Assembly (NCBI GenBank): GCA_902362725.1
Contig: CABIXM010000013.1
Location: 44,010-108,009, forward strand
Direction: 5' to 3'
Origin: Clostridiaceae bacterium
GTDB taxonomy: Bacteria; Bacillota; Clostridia; Lachnospirales; Lachnospiraceae
DNA: 64,000 nucleotides
Part shown: piece by piece, positions 24,556-32,867 of the stretch
How positions within the stretch are numbered: position 1 is the stretch's first letter
How the letters are laid out: every line of letters begins with the position of its first letter
The notes under the pieces: generated by a model
The model's database searches: none
What the model was told of the DNA's origin: nothing
Seen by the model: the letters and a program-made list of their open reading frames with translations, nothing else
Position numbers and translations under genes: made by a program

Positions 24556-24573
24556 TATGAATGATTATGCATA
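24556..24573. promoter_or_regulatory. argR site: ARG box in the argG leader
   Basis: TATGAATGATTATGCATA matches the ARG-box consensus TNTGNATWWWWATNCANA at all defined positions but one. It is embedded in a larger inverted repeat (ACGGTATG ... CATACCGT, 24552-24577). It lies just downstream of the predicted argG start site, where bound ArgR would block transcription. Confidence 0.75.
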
Positions 24574-24595
24574 CCGTTTCTGTTCACTGAAAACT

Positions 24596-24624
24596 AATAT
24601 ACATCATTTCCATATAATATGCAA
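24596..24624 (-). promoter_or_regulatory. argG promoter
   Basis: On the minus strand TTGCAT (24624-24619) and TATATT (24601-24596) are 17 bases apart. The start is expected near 24589, 74 bases before argG, with the ARG box at +16 to +33. Confidence 0.7.
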
Positions 24625-24653
24625 GCGGAAGTTCAGAAAAAGTTCCACAGAAA

Positions 24654-24671
24654 TATGAATAAAAATAAAAT
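24654..24671. promoter_or_regulatory. argR site: Partial ARG box between the divergent promoters
   Basis: TATGAATAAAAATAAAAT has a perfect left half (TATGAATAAAAAT) of the ARG consensus with a degenerate right half. It lies upstream of both arginine promoters. Confidence 0.5.
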
Positions 24672-24676
24672 AGCAC

Positions 24677-24705
24677 TTGAATAACATGCATAAAAGTGAT
24701 AATAT
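24677..24705 (+). promoter_or_regulatory. argC operon promoter
   Basis: TTGAAT and TAATAT are separated by 17 bases. The start is predicted near 24712 with a leader of about 100 bases. Both elements overlap or abut ARG-box halves. Confidence 0.65.
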
Positions 24706-24712
24706 ATGCAAA
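24685..24712. promoter_or_regulatory. argR site: Two overlapping ARG-box-like sites over the argC -10
   Basis: CATGCATAAAAGTGATAA (24685-24702) matches the left half and AGTGATAATATATGCAAA (24695-24712) matches the right half of the ARG consensus. They cover the spacer and -10 of the argC promoter, the usual repressing position. Confidence 0.55.
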
Positions 24713-24715
24713 GAA

Positions 24716-24733
24716 AGTGTATAAAAATGCATA
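24716..24733. promoter_or_regulatory. argR site: ARG box downstream of the argC start site
   Basis: AGTGTATAAAAATGCATA fits every defined position of TNTGNATWWWWATNCANA except the first. With the preceding sites it makes a double operator typical of ArgR hexamer binding. Confidence 0.75.
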
Positions 24734-24813
24734 CAAGCGGAAAAGTGCTTGAAATACTGGCCAAACAGATCTAAAATAGGAACAAATATCCACAAAAAGA
24801 GAGGAAAATAGAA

Positions 24814-25854
24814 ATGATAAAGGCAGGAATTATCGGAGCAACCGGATACGCAGGCGGCGAGCTGGTCCGCATTCTCACAGGACACAAGGACGTGGAGATT
24901 AAATGGTACGGTTCCCGAAGCTACATAGATAAGAAATACGCGGAAGTCTACCAGAATATGTTTCAGATCGTAGACGACAAATGCATGGACGATAATATGG
25001 AAGCGCTGGCAGACCAGGTAGACGTGATTTTCACAGCGACGCCCCAGGGTCTCTGCGCGTCTCTGGTAAATGAGGAGATTCTGTCCAAGGTAAAAATTGT
25101 GGACTTAAGCGCCGATTTCCGTATTAAGGACGTGGCCACCTATGAGGAGTGGTATAAGATCCAGCATCCGACGCCCCAGTTTATCCCGGAGGCGGTCTAC
25201 GGACTCTGTGAGATCAACCGGGAAGCGGTGAAGAAGGCGAGACTGGTAGCCAACCCGGGCTGCTATCCCACCTGCAGCACTCTTTCTATTTATCCCTTAC
25301 TAAAAGAAGGGCTGATTGACCCGGGCACGATTATCATTGACGCCAAGTCCGGCACCTCCGGCGCAGGCCGCGGCGCGAAAGTGGACAACCTGTACTGTGA
25401 GGTCAATGAAAACATCAAGGCCTACGGCGTGGCAAATCACCGCCATACCCCGGAGATTGAGGAGCAGCTGTCCTACGCGGCGGGCGAGCCGGTGCTGATC
25501 AATTTTACCCCGCATCTGGTACCCATGAACCGGGGAATCCTGATCACAGCCTACGCTTCCCTGAAGAAAGAGGTTTCCTATGAGGAAGTGAAGGCGGCTT
25601 ACGATAAGTATTACGCGAATGAGAAATTTGTCCGCGTTCTGGAAAAGGACGTTTGCCCCCAGACCAAATGGGTGGAGGGCAGTAACTACGTGGATGTGAA
25701 CTTTAAGATCGACCCGAGGACGAAGCGCGTGATCATGATGGGAGCCATGGACAACCTGGTGAAGGGCGCAGCAGGACAGGCCGTCCAGAATATGAACCTG
25801 ATGTTCGGATTGAAGGAGAGCGAGGGCCTGGAGCTCGTTCCCATGTTCCCGTGA
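24814..25854 (+). CDS. argC: N-acetyl-gamma-glutamyl-phosphate reductase
   Basis: ArgC makes N-acetylglutamate semialdehyde from the acyl phosphate produced by ArgB, using NADPH. The 346-residue protein starts MIKAGIIGATGYAGGELVR with the nucleotide-binding GxxGxxG. The catalytic Cys is in NPGCYPT near residue 150, and the conserved His region HRHTPEIEEQL is present. The SD is GAGAGG, 9 bases before the ATG. It is the first gene of the operon argC-GNAT-argJ-argB-argD. Confidence 0.97.
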   Translation: MIKAGIIGATGYAGGELVRILTGHKDVEIKWYGSRSYIDKKYAEVYQNMFQIVDDKCMDDNMEALADQVDVIFTATPQGLCASLVNEEILSKVKIVDLSADFRIKDVATYEEWYKIQHPTPQFIPEAVYGLCEINREAVKKARLVANPGCYPTCSTLSIYPLLKEGLIDPGTIIIDAKSGTSGAGRGAKVDNLYCEVNENIKAYGVANHRHTPEIEEQLSYAAGEPVLINFTPHLVPMNRGILITAYASLKKEVSYEEVKAAYDKYYANEKFVRVLEKDVCPQTKWVEGSNYVDVNFKIDPRTKRVIMMGAMDNLVKGAAGQAVQNMNLMFGLKESEGLELVPMFP

Positions 25855-25882
25855 CTGTGAGCACTTGGCGAGGTAAGAAAAT

Positions 25883-26329
25883 ATGACGATCCGAACAATG
25901 ACCATAGAAGATTACGACGGCGTCTACGCCCTCTGGATGACCATTAAGGGCTTCGCGATCCGGAGCATTGATGATTCCAAAGTGGGCGTGGAGCGGTTTT
26001 TAAAACGGAACCCCACCACCAGCGTGGTGGCCATCGAAGACGGCAAGGTGGTAGGCAGCATTCTCTGCGGCCACGACGGACGCCGGGGCTGTCTCTATCA
26101 TGTGTGTGTCCATCGGGATTACCGGATGCGGGGCATCGGCAAGGCCATGGTAGTATTTGCCATGAATGCCCTGAAAGAGGAGCAGATCAGCAAGGTATCC
26201 CTGATCGCTTTTACCCAGAACGACATCGGCAACGCCTTCTGGAACCGCATCGGCTGGACACAAAGGCTCGATCTGAACTACTATGATTTTGTCTTAAATA
26301 AAGAAAATATCGAAGCGTTTAACGAATAA
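25883..26329 (+). CDS. GNAT-family N-acetyltransferase within the arginine operon
   Basis: This 148-residue single GNAT domain has the acetyl-CoA pyrophosphate-binding loop VHRDYRMRGIGKAM (RxxGxG/A type) near residue 77 and a late NAFWNRIGW segment typical of the fold's C-terminus. It is spaced 28 bases from argC and 16 from argJ, each with its own SD, so it is co-transcribed with arginine genes. ArgJ already supplies acetylglutamate by recycling. This enzyme could be a small ArgA-like glutamate acetyltransferase, or unrelated. The substrate cannot be read from the sequence. Confidence 0.88.
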   Translation: MTIRTMTIEDYDGVYALWMTIKGFAIRSIDDSKVGVERFLKRNPTTSVVAIEDGKVVGSILCGHDGRRGCLYHVCVHRDYRMRGIGKAMVVFAMNALKEEQISKVSLIAFTQNDIGNAFWNRIGWTQRLDLNYYDFVLNKENIEAFNE

Positions 26330-26345
26330 AGAGGAGGACGGCATT

Positions 26346-27575
26346 ATGAATATCACAGAAATCAAGGGCGGCGTCACTGCGGCAAAGGGCTTTGAAGCAG
26401 CAGCAGCGGCGGCAGCCATCAAGTACCAGGGACGGACTGACATGGCCTTGGTATACAGCGAAAAGCCCTGCCATGCGGCGGGCACCTTCACCACCAACCT
26501 GGTCAAGGCAGCCCCGGTGAAATGGGATCAGAAGATTGTAAAGGAGTCTCCCTATGCCCAGGCAGTCATTGTAAATTCCGGTATCGCTAACGCCTGCACC
26601 GGCGAGGAGGGCATGGGCTACTGTAAAGAGACCGCAGAGGAAGCAGCCAAGGTTCTGGGCGTTCCGGAAAATGCCGTTCTGGTGGCGTCCACCGGCGTCA
26701 TTGGCATGCAGCTTCCCATGGATCGCCTGAAAAAGGGCATCAGCCTTTTAAAGGAAGCCAAGGGCAGCACCCTGGAGCACGGAACCGCAGCCTCCAAGGC
26801 GATTATGACCACCGATACGGTCAATAAGGAAATCGCGGTCCAGGTGGAGCTGGGCGGTAAGACGGTAACTGTAGGCGGTATGTGCAAGGGCTCCGGCATG
26901 ATTCACCCGAATATGTGTACCATGCTGGCCTTCGTGACCACCGACGCGAATATTTCCAAAGAGATGCTGCAGAAATGCGTAAGCAATGATGTAAAAGACA
27001 CCTTCAATATGATTTCCGTGGACGGCGATACTTCCACCAACGACACCCTGTTGGTGCTGGCCAACGGCATGGCAGAGAACCCGGAGATTACGGAAGAAAA
27101 CGAGGATTACAAGGTGTTTGCAAAGGCTCTGAATACAGTCAACACCTGGCTTGCGAAAAAGATGGCCGGCGACGGCGAGGGCGCGACGGCTCTGTTCGAG
27201 GTAAAAATCGTGGGAGCTGAGAGTAAGGAGCAGGCCGTGATCTTAAGTAAATCCGTAGTCACCTCCAGTCTGGTTAAGGCGGCCATCTACGGTCACGACG
27301 CCAACTGGGGCCGTATCCTGTGCGCCATGGGATATTCCGGAGCGCAGTTTGATCCGGAGAAGGTGGATCTGTTCTTCGAGAGCGCGGCCGGAAAGCTTCA
27401 GATTATTGAAAATGGCGTGGCAGTGAATTACAGCGAGGAGGAAGCCACGAAGATCCTCTCCGAGCCGGAGGTTACAGCCATTGCGGACGTGAAGATGGGC
27501 GACGCCACAGCCACCGCGTGGGGCTGCGATCTGACCTATGATTATGTGAAAATCAACGCGGATTACCGTTCTTAA
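26346..27575 (+). CDS. argJ: Bifunctional ornithine acetyltransferase/N-acetylglutamate synthase
   Basis: ArgJ transfers acetyl from N-acetylornithine to glutamate, closing the acetyl cycle, and may also use acetyl-CoA. The protein has 409 residues. It is an Ntn-fold enzyme made as a precursor that cleaves itself before a nucleophilic Thr. The cleavage motif reads KGSGMIHPNMCTML (residues 180-193). The nucleophile is Thr191, but the residue before it is Cys where the usual motif has Ala (MATML). Residues around GVIGMQL and GHDANWGRI are conserved. The ATG follows AGAGGAGGA. It lies between the GNAT gene and argB. Confidence 0.96.
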   Translation: MNITEIKGGVTAAKGFEAAAAAAAIKYQGRTDMALVYSEKPCHAAGTFTTNLVKAAPVKWDQKIVKESPYAQAVIVNSGIANACTGEEGMGYCKETAEEAAKVLGVPENAVLVASTGVIGMQLPMDRLKKGISLLKEAKGSTLEHGTAASKAIMTTDTVNKEIAVQVELGGKTVTVGGMCKGSGMIHPNMCTMLAFVTTDANISKEMLQKCVSNDVKDTFNMISVDGDTSTNDTLLVLANGMAENPEITEENEDYKVFAKALNTVNTWLAKKMAGDGEGATALFEVKIVGAESKEQAVILSKSVVTSSLVKAAIYGHDANWGRILCAMGYSGAQFDPEKVDLFFESAAGKLQIIENGVAVNYSEEEATKILSEPEVTAIADVKMGDATATAWGCDLTYDYVKINADYRS

Positions 27576-27596
27576 GATACAGAGGAGTAGAAGATT

Positions 27597-28502
27597 ATGA
27601 GCAGAGAAGAAGAGATGAACACCTACCTGGAGAAAGCCAGGGTTCTCATTGAGGCCCTTCCCTATATCCAGCGGTTTAACCGGAAGATTATCGTAGTGAA
27701 ATACGGCGGAAGCGCCATGGTGGACGAGAACCTGAAGCGGAGCGTCATTCAGGACGTGACCCTGCTGAAGCTGGTAGGCTTTAAGCCCATCATCGTACAC
27801 GGCGGCGGCAAGGAGATCAGCCGCTGGGTGGGCAAGGTCGGCATGGAGCCCAAATTCATCAACGGCCTGCGGGTTACGGATCAGGAAACCATGGAAATCG
27901 CGGAAATGGTACTTGGAAAAGTTGGAAAAAGTCTGGTACAGCTGGTGGAGGAGCTGGGCGTCAAGGCAGTGAGCATCAGCGGCAAGGACGGCGGCCTTTT
28001 GAAGGTGGAGAAGAAATACTCCAAGGGCGAGGACATCGGTTTTGTAGGTGAGATAACGGAGGTAGATCCCCAGCTTCTTTACGATCTGCTGGAGAAGGAT
28101 TTCCTGCCCATCGTGTGTCCGGTGGGCCTGGATAAGGACTTCAACACCTACAACATCAACGCGGACGACGCGGCCTGCGCCATTGCCCGGGCGGTCCATG
28201 CGGAGAAACTGGCGTTTCTGACTGATATCGAGGGCGTCCGCAGGGATCCGGAGGATCCGAAGACCCTGATTTCCGAGCTTCATGTAAAAGAGGCCCGGCA
28301 GCTGATGGCAGACGGCAATATCGGCGGCGGAATGCTTCCGAAGCTCCAGAACTGCATTGACGCGGTTGAAAACGGGGTATCCCGGGTACATATCCTGGAC
28401 GGCCGCATGGCCCACTGCCTGCTTTTGGAAATCTTTACCAACAAAGGAATCGGAACCGCCATTCTGGGCGAAGGAGAGGAACAGTATTATGAAGGAAAAT
28501 AA
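27597..28502 (+). CDS. argB: Acetylglutamate kinase
   Basis: ArgB phosphorylates N-acetylglutamate, normally the feedback-controlled step when ArgJ is present. The 301-residue protein has the kinase signatures VVKYGGSAM (about residues 33-41), VHGGGKEIS and the later [10 protein letters not shown] motif. The N-terminal extension [23 protein letters not shown] resembles the helix found in arginine-sensitive hexameric enzymes, so feedback inhibition by arginine is likely (inferred). It overlaps argD by 14 bases. Confidence 0.96.
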   Translation: MSREEEMNTYLEKARVLIEALPYIQRFNRKIIVVKYGGSAMVDENLKRSVIQDVTLLKLVGFKPIIVHGGGKEISRWVGKVGMEPKFINGLRVTDQETMEIAEMVLGKVGKSLVQLVEELGVKAVSISGKDGGLLKVEKKYSKGEDIGFVGEITEVDPQLLYDLLEKDFLPIVCPVGLDKDFNTYNINADDAACAIARAVHAEKLAFLTDIEGVRRDPEDPKTLISELHVKEARQLMADGNIGGGMLPKLQNCIDAVENGVSRVHILDGRMAHCLLLEIFTNKGIGTAILGEGEEQYYEGK

Positions 28503-29691
28503 AGAGGCGATTATCAAAGAAGCAGAGGAGAGCGTACTCCATACCTACAACCGCTATCAGATTGTACTGGATCATGGAGAGGGCGTGTATCTCTATGATA
28601 ATGAAGGAAAGAAATATCTGGATTTCGCAGCGGGTATCGCGGTACAGGCTCTGGGCTATCATTACCCGGGCTACGACGAGGCGTTGAAGGCCCAGATCGA
28701 CAAGCTGATGCATACCTCTAACCTGTATTACAATGAGCCGGCCGCAGAGGCAGCCGACAAGCTGGTGCGCATGAGTGGCATGAGCCGGGTATTCTTTACC
28801 AACAGCGGTACCGAGGCCATCGAGGGAGCCCTGAAGGCGGCCCGCAAATACGCATGGCTTAAGGACGGCAGAAACGATCACGAGATCATTGCCATGAACC
28901 ATTCCTTCCATGGACGGAGCATGGGAGCCCTCTCCGTCACCGGCAATGAGAAATATCAGGCGCCCTTCCGTCCTCTGATCGGCGGCATCCGCTTCGCCGA
29001 TTACAATGATCTGGATAGCGTAAAGGCTCAGTTCAATGAGCATACCTGCGCGGTAATTCTGGAGACCATTCAGGGCGAGGGCGGCATCTATCCGGCTACA
29101 GAGGAGTTCCTGAAAGGTGTAAAGGCTCTCTGCGAGGAGCACGACGCGCTTTTGATTCTGGATGAGATCCAGTGCGGCATGGGCAGGAGCGGCTACCTGT
29201 TCGCATGGCAGGAATATGGCGTGAAGCCGAACATCATGACCTGCGCCAAAGCCCTTGGCTGCGGTGTTCCGGTGGGCGCTTTTGTGCTGGATGAGAAGAC
29301 AGCTTCAGGCTCTCTGGTACCGGGCGATCACGGCACCACCTACGGCGGCAATCCCTTTGTCTGCGCGGCGGTTTCCAAGGTGCTGGATATCTTTGAGCAG
29401 GACGCAATCGTGGATCATGTAAAGGAAGTTGGCGCATATCTTGAGGAGAAACTGGACGCCCTGGTGGAAAAGTACGACTGCATCGCAGCCCGCAGAGGCA
29501 AGGGACTGATCCAGGGACTTGTAATCCAGGGTAGACCTGTGGGAGAAGTTGTGTTAAAATCTATGGATGAGGGTCTGATTGTGATCACAGCCGGAAGCGA
29601 CGTGCTGCGTCTGGTTCCGCCCCTTGTTATCACAAAGGACCATGTAGACGAAATGGTTACGAAGCTTGAAAGGGCTTTGGTGAAAGGTTAG
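28489..29691 (+). CDS. argD: Acetylornithine aminotransferase
   Basis: This PLP enzyme converts N-acetylglutamate semialdehyde to N-acetylornithine. The 400-residue protein of aminotransferase class III has [29 protein letters not shown] and the PLP Lys in [15 protein letters not shown]. The start at 28489 lies inside the end of argB, with AAGGAGAGGA 9 bases upstream. Longer frames lack an SD. It ends the arginine gene set. Confidence 0.96.
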   Translation: MKENKEAIIKEAEESVLHTYNRYQIVLDHGEGVYLYDNEGKKYLDFAAGIAVQALGYHYPGYDEALKAQIDKLMHTSNLYYNEPAAEAADKLVRMSGMSRVFFTNSGTEAIEGALKAARKYAWLKDGRNDHEIIAMNHSFHGRSMGALSVTGNEKYQAPFRPLIGGIRFADYNDLDSVKAQFNEHTCAVILETIQGEGGIYPATEEFLKGVKALCEEHDALLILDEIQCGMGRSGYLFAWQEYGVKPNIMTCAKALGCGVPVGAFVLDEKTASGSLVPGDHGTTYGGNPFVCAAVSKVLDIFEQDAIVDHVKEVGAYLEEKLDALVEKYDCIAARRGKGLIQGLVIQGRPVGEVVLKSMDEGLIVITAGSDVLRLVPPLVITKDHVDEMVTKLERALVKG

Positions 29692-29703
29692 GATTTTACA
29701 CAC

Positions 29704-30969
29704 ATGAGACATACGATTTATCGCAGAGCCATCGCCATCCTGGTGGTTCTGCTTGTATTTGCGCAGATGGGCCAGGTGGCTTTTTCTTATCATCAGAAGC
29801 AGAAGGAGGCGGCGGAGGCCGGACAGGATACGGAGCAGAAAGCGTTGACCCTGTGGTACACCGATGAGAAGCTGAATGGTTATCTGGTGCAGGCGGCGGC
29901 TGATTATAAGGAGCAGACCGGCGTGGATGTGACATTGCAGCTTGTCACGGCGGTGGACTATATCGAGCATATCAATACGGCCAGTATCTCGGATCTGGGC
30001 GGCCCGGATCTTTTCGTGGTATCCAGCGAGCTTCTGGAAAAAGCCCGTCTGGCAGGACTGACCGTGGAAAATGACAGCTTTACGGAACGGGAGCTTTCGA
30101 AGAATTTCCCGACGAAGGCCATCGACGCGGCCACCTGCGGCGGAAAGCTCATGGCGTACCCCTTCTATTTTGAGACCTGTTTTCTGCTGTACAATAAGAA
30201 TTACGTAGACAGCGCCCCGTCCACCATCGATGAGATCCTGGATTACGCGGACAATTATGAGGCGACGGAGGCCACAGAAAAAGTGGAGAATATCTTCAAA
30301 TGGAATGTGGCGGATATTTTCTCCAACTTCTTCTTTATCTCAAATTATGTAAACCTTGGCGGCGAGACCGGAGATGACCCGACACAGGTTTCTCTGGACG
30401 CCCAGGAGGTCAAGGACTGCCTGGCTTATTACCAGAGTCTGAATGCCTTTTTCGCCATTGACGCGGATGAGGTGACCACCGACAATGTATTGCAGGAATT
30501 TATTGACGGCAAGACGGTGTACACCATTGCGAAGACTGACGCCATCGCGCAGATTGACGCGGCGGACGGCGGTTACTTCTACGGCATTGCAGAGGTACCG
30601 AACCTGACTGACGAGCTGTCCACCAAGGGGCTGTCTGTCACCAATTCAGTGGTGGTGAACGCCTACTCCAAGGAGCGCGACACGGCAAAGGATTTCGCCC
30701 GGTTCGTGACCTACGACAAGGCGACAGAGCTGTACACTATGTCCGAGAAAATGCCGGTGCGTCTGGGTGTAAATTACGAGAACCCGGAGATGTCCGTGCT
30801 GCTTACTCAGTATGAAAATTCCGTGGAGGTTCCGAAACTGACAGATTTAAGCAATTACTGGATCGAGATGGAGATCGCTTTCGCGAACATCTGGAAGGGC
30901 AATGACGTGGATACGGAAGTGGATTCTGTGACCCGGAAAATCATGTCCCAGCTCCAGGCTGCGGAATAG
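29704..30969 (+). CDS. Extracellular solute-binding protein (family 1), orphan
   Basis: The 421-residue protein has an N-terminal hydrophobic segment (IYRRAIAILVVLLVFAQMG) but no lipobox Cys, so it is probably membrane-tethered. It is followed by a sugar-type periplasmic-binding-protein fold (begins ALTLWYTDEKLNGYL, later GKLMAYPFYFETCFLLYNK). No permease or ATPase gene is near. It may serve a transporter encoded elsewhere or act as a sensor-type binding protein. It starts only 12 bases after argD with a weak SD, so it could be carried on the arginine transcript. Confidence 0.85.
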   Translation: MRHTIYRRAIAILVVLLVFAQMGQVAFSYHQKQKEAAEAGQDTEQKALTLWYTDEKLNGYLVQAAADYKEQTGVDVTLQLVTAVDYIEHINTASISDLGGPDLFVVSSELLEKARLAGLTVENDSFTERELSKNFPTKAIDAATCGGKLMAYPFYFETCFLLYNKNYVDSAPSTIDEILDYADNYEATEATEKVENIFKWNVADIFSNFFFISNYVNLGGETGDDPTQVSLDAQEVKDCLAYYQSLNAFFAIDADEVTTDNVLQEFIDGKTVYTIAKTDAIAQIDAADGGYFYGIAEVPNLTDELSTKGLSVTNSVVVNAYSKERDTAKDFARFVTYDKATELYTMSEKMPVRLGVNYENPEMSVLLTQYENSVEVPKLTDLSNYWIEMEIAFANIWKGNDVDTEVDSVTRKIMSQLQAAE

Positions 30970-31049
30970 AACGAAAGATACGATGCATAAGCAAATCCAG
31001 TCATGGAAAGACTAACTTTACTGATAGATTAGGAAAGGAAGTTTTTGCC

Positions 31050-31481
31050 ATGATTGGATTTTTTATTGCCCTGTTGTCCGGGGCATTGATGAGCGTGCAG
31101 GGAGTATTTAATACGGAGGTCACCAAGGTGAGCAGCATGTGGACTTCGGCGGCCTGGGTGCAGTTGTCGGCCCTTATTACCTGCCTCATTGCCTGGGGCC
31201 TGACCGACCGGAAGAACCCGCTGACTGTTTTTCAGGTGACGCCTAAGTACATGCTGCTGGGCGGCGTCATCGGCGCCTTTATTACTTTTACCGTGATCAA
31301 AAGCATGGACGCCCTGGGTCCTGCGAAGGCCGTGATGCTGATCGTTATTGCCCAGCTTCTGGTGGCCTATCTCATCGAGCTGGCAGGATTTTTCGGCGTG
31401 GAAAAGGCCGATTTCTCCTGGAGGAAGGTGATTGGCATGGCCGTAGCCATCGTGGGCGTCGCGGTGTTTCAGTGGGAATAA
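31050..31481 (+). CDS. DMT-superfamily small transporter (DUF606/YdcZ type)
   Basis: This 143-residue protein has four to five helices and begins MIGFFIALLSGALMSVQGVFNTEV, characteristic of the DUF606 (YdcZ) family of half-size DMT proteins, which often work as pairs or homodimers. GGVIGAFITFTVIKSMDALGPAKA is also typical. The start follows GGAAAGGAAG. No partner gene is adjacent. The substrate is unknown. Confidence 0.85.
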   Translation: MIGFFIALLSGALMSVQGVFNTEVTKVSSMWTSAAWVQLSALITCLIAWGLTDRKNPLTVFQVTPKYMLLGGVIGAFITFTVIKSMDALGPAKAVMLIVIAQLLVAYLIELAGFFGVEKADFSWRKVIGMAVAIVGVAVFQWE

Positions 31482-31498
31482 ACGGCGGAAAAAAGAAC

Positions 31499-31527
31499 TT
31501 GTATTCTTGACGAATCTCCGCTAAAAT
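31499..31527 (+). promoter_or_regulatory. Predicted promoter of the comEA gene cluster
   Basis: TTGTAT and TAAAAT are 17 bases apart. The start is near 31534, 45 bases before comEA. Confidence 0.5.
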
Positions 31528-31578
31528 GAAGGTAGTCTGTATCGGAGGGGACCCCGCTTTTTCAGAAAGGCGGAAAAA

Positions 31579-32160
31579 ATGAGATATCGACGGAAGTATC
31601 AAATCAGACTCTGGGTGGCGGTGCTGATTCTGCTGGCCGGTCTCACCGGCTGCCGGAAAAAGACGGCGGTTTATGACAGCGCGGCGGAGGAGATTACGAC
31701 AGAGGCAGCAGAGACAGAGACGACCGGGGAAGAGAAGGCGGCGTCCATCTGGGTCTATGTCTGCGGTGAGGTGCGCGATCCAGGAGTCTATGAATTGCCT
31801 GAGGGCAGCCGGATCACCGACGCGGTGGAGGCGGCCGGAGGTATGACCGGGGACGCGGCAGAGACCTATCTGAATCTGGCGGAAACCCTGTCGGATGGAC
31901 AGAAGATCGAAGTGCCCTCGGTGGAAATGGCGGAAGCCTTAGAAGAGGCTGCCGCGCAGGACACGTCGGGGTTAGTGAATCTGAACCGGGCCACGGAAGC
32001 GGAACTTATGACGCTTTCCGGGATTGGCGAATCCAAGGCAAAAGAGATCATCCGCTATCGGGAATCCAGGGGCGGATTTCAGAAGCCGGAGGATTTGATG
32101 AATATTCCGGGCATCAAGGAAGGCGTTTTTTATAAAATCAGAGACCAGATCACGGTCTGA
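31579..32160 (+). CDS. comEA: Competence protein ComEA, DNA-binding lipoprotein
   Basis: ComEA binds double-stranded DNA at the cell surface for delivery to the ComEC channel. The protein has 193 residues. The N-terminal signal ends LAGLTGC, a lipobox with Cys near residue 25, unlike the usual membrane-anchored ComEA. A Thr/Glu linker is followed by an SLBB domain (SIWVYVCGEVRDPGVYEL, about 55-115) and a C-terminal helix-hairpin-helix pair (LNRATEAELMTLSGIGESKAKEII). comEC lies 3.3 kb downstream, with three genes inserted between. Confidence 0.92.
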   Translation: MRYRRKYQIRLWVAVLILLAGLTGCRKKTAVYDSAAEEITTEAAETETTGEEKAASIWVYVCGEVRDPGVYELPEGSRITDAVEAAGGMTGDAAETYLNLAETLSDGQKIEVPSVEMAEALEEAAAQDTSGLVNLNRATEAELMTLSGIGESKAKEIIRYRESRGGFQKPEDLMNIPGIKEGVFYKIRDQITV

Positions 32161-32180
32161 GAAAAGATGAGGCAGGAAGC

Positions 32181-32867
32181 ATGGGAAAGAAAGTATTAGT
32201 AGTCGACGATGAGAAACTAATTGTGAAGGGACTCCGGTTCAGCCTGGAGCAGGACGATATGGAAGTGGACTGCGCCTACGATGGCGAGGAGGCCCTGGAG
32301 TATGCCAGATCGAAGGAGTATGATATCGTACTTCTGGATGTGATGCTTCCAAAGTTGGACGGCTTTCAGGTCTGCCAGCAGATTCGCGAGTTTTCCAATA
32401 TGCCGATTATCATGCTGACGGCCAAGGGCGATGATATGGATAAGATTCTGGGCCTGGAGTACGGCGCGGACGATTACATCACGAAGCCCTTTAACATTCT
32501 GGAGATCAAGGCCCGCATGAAGGCCATCATGCGCCGGGTGGGTGGCACGGAAAAGGAGAAAAAGGGCAAGGTGGTGGAGACCGCGGATCTGAAGCTCGAC
32601 CTGGACAGCCGCCGTCTCTTTATCAGCGGCCGGGAGATCAATCTGACGGCCAAAGAGTTCGACCTGCTGGAGCTGATGGTGCTGAATCCGGGTAAGGTCT
32701 ACAGCCGGGAGAAACTGCTGAATACGGTCTGGGGCTATGAGTACCCGGGCGATGTGCGGACCGTGGACGTCCATATCCGTCGGCTTCGCGAAAAGATCGA
32801 GTCCAATCCGAGCGAGCCGAAATACGTACATACGAAGTGGGGTGTGGGTTATTACTTCCAGGCATAA
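32181..32867 (+). CDS. OmpR/PhoB-family response regulator
   Basis: The 228-residue regulator has a receiver with DDEK at the N-terminus, phosphoacceptor Asp in LLDVMLPKLDG near residue 52 and KPFN. It is followed by a winged-helix domain (about 130-226) ending HTKWGVGYYF. It is closest in pattern to WalR/PhoP-type regulators. It follows comEA by 20 bases, and the paired kinase overlaps its end. The target genes cannot be deduced. Confidence 0.94.
   Translation: MGKKVLVVDDEKLIVKGLRFSLEQDDMEVDCAYDGEEALEYARSKEYDIVLLDVMLPKLDGFQVCQQIREFSNMPIIMLTAKGDDMDKILGLEYGADDYITKPFNILEIKARMKAIMRRVGGTEKEKKGKVVETADLKLDLDSRRLFISGREINLTAKEFDLLELMVLNPGKVYSREKLLNTVWGYEYPGDVRTVDVHIRRLREKIESNPSEPKYVHTKWGVGYYFQA

Noticed and set aside
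32737..32841. Longer start for the WalK-like kinase at 32737
   Set aside because: It would overlap the regulator by 131 bases with a non-conserved, helix-free N-terminus and no SD. GTG at 32842 is preferred, though not certain.
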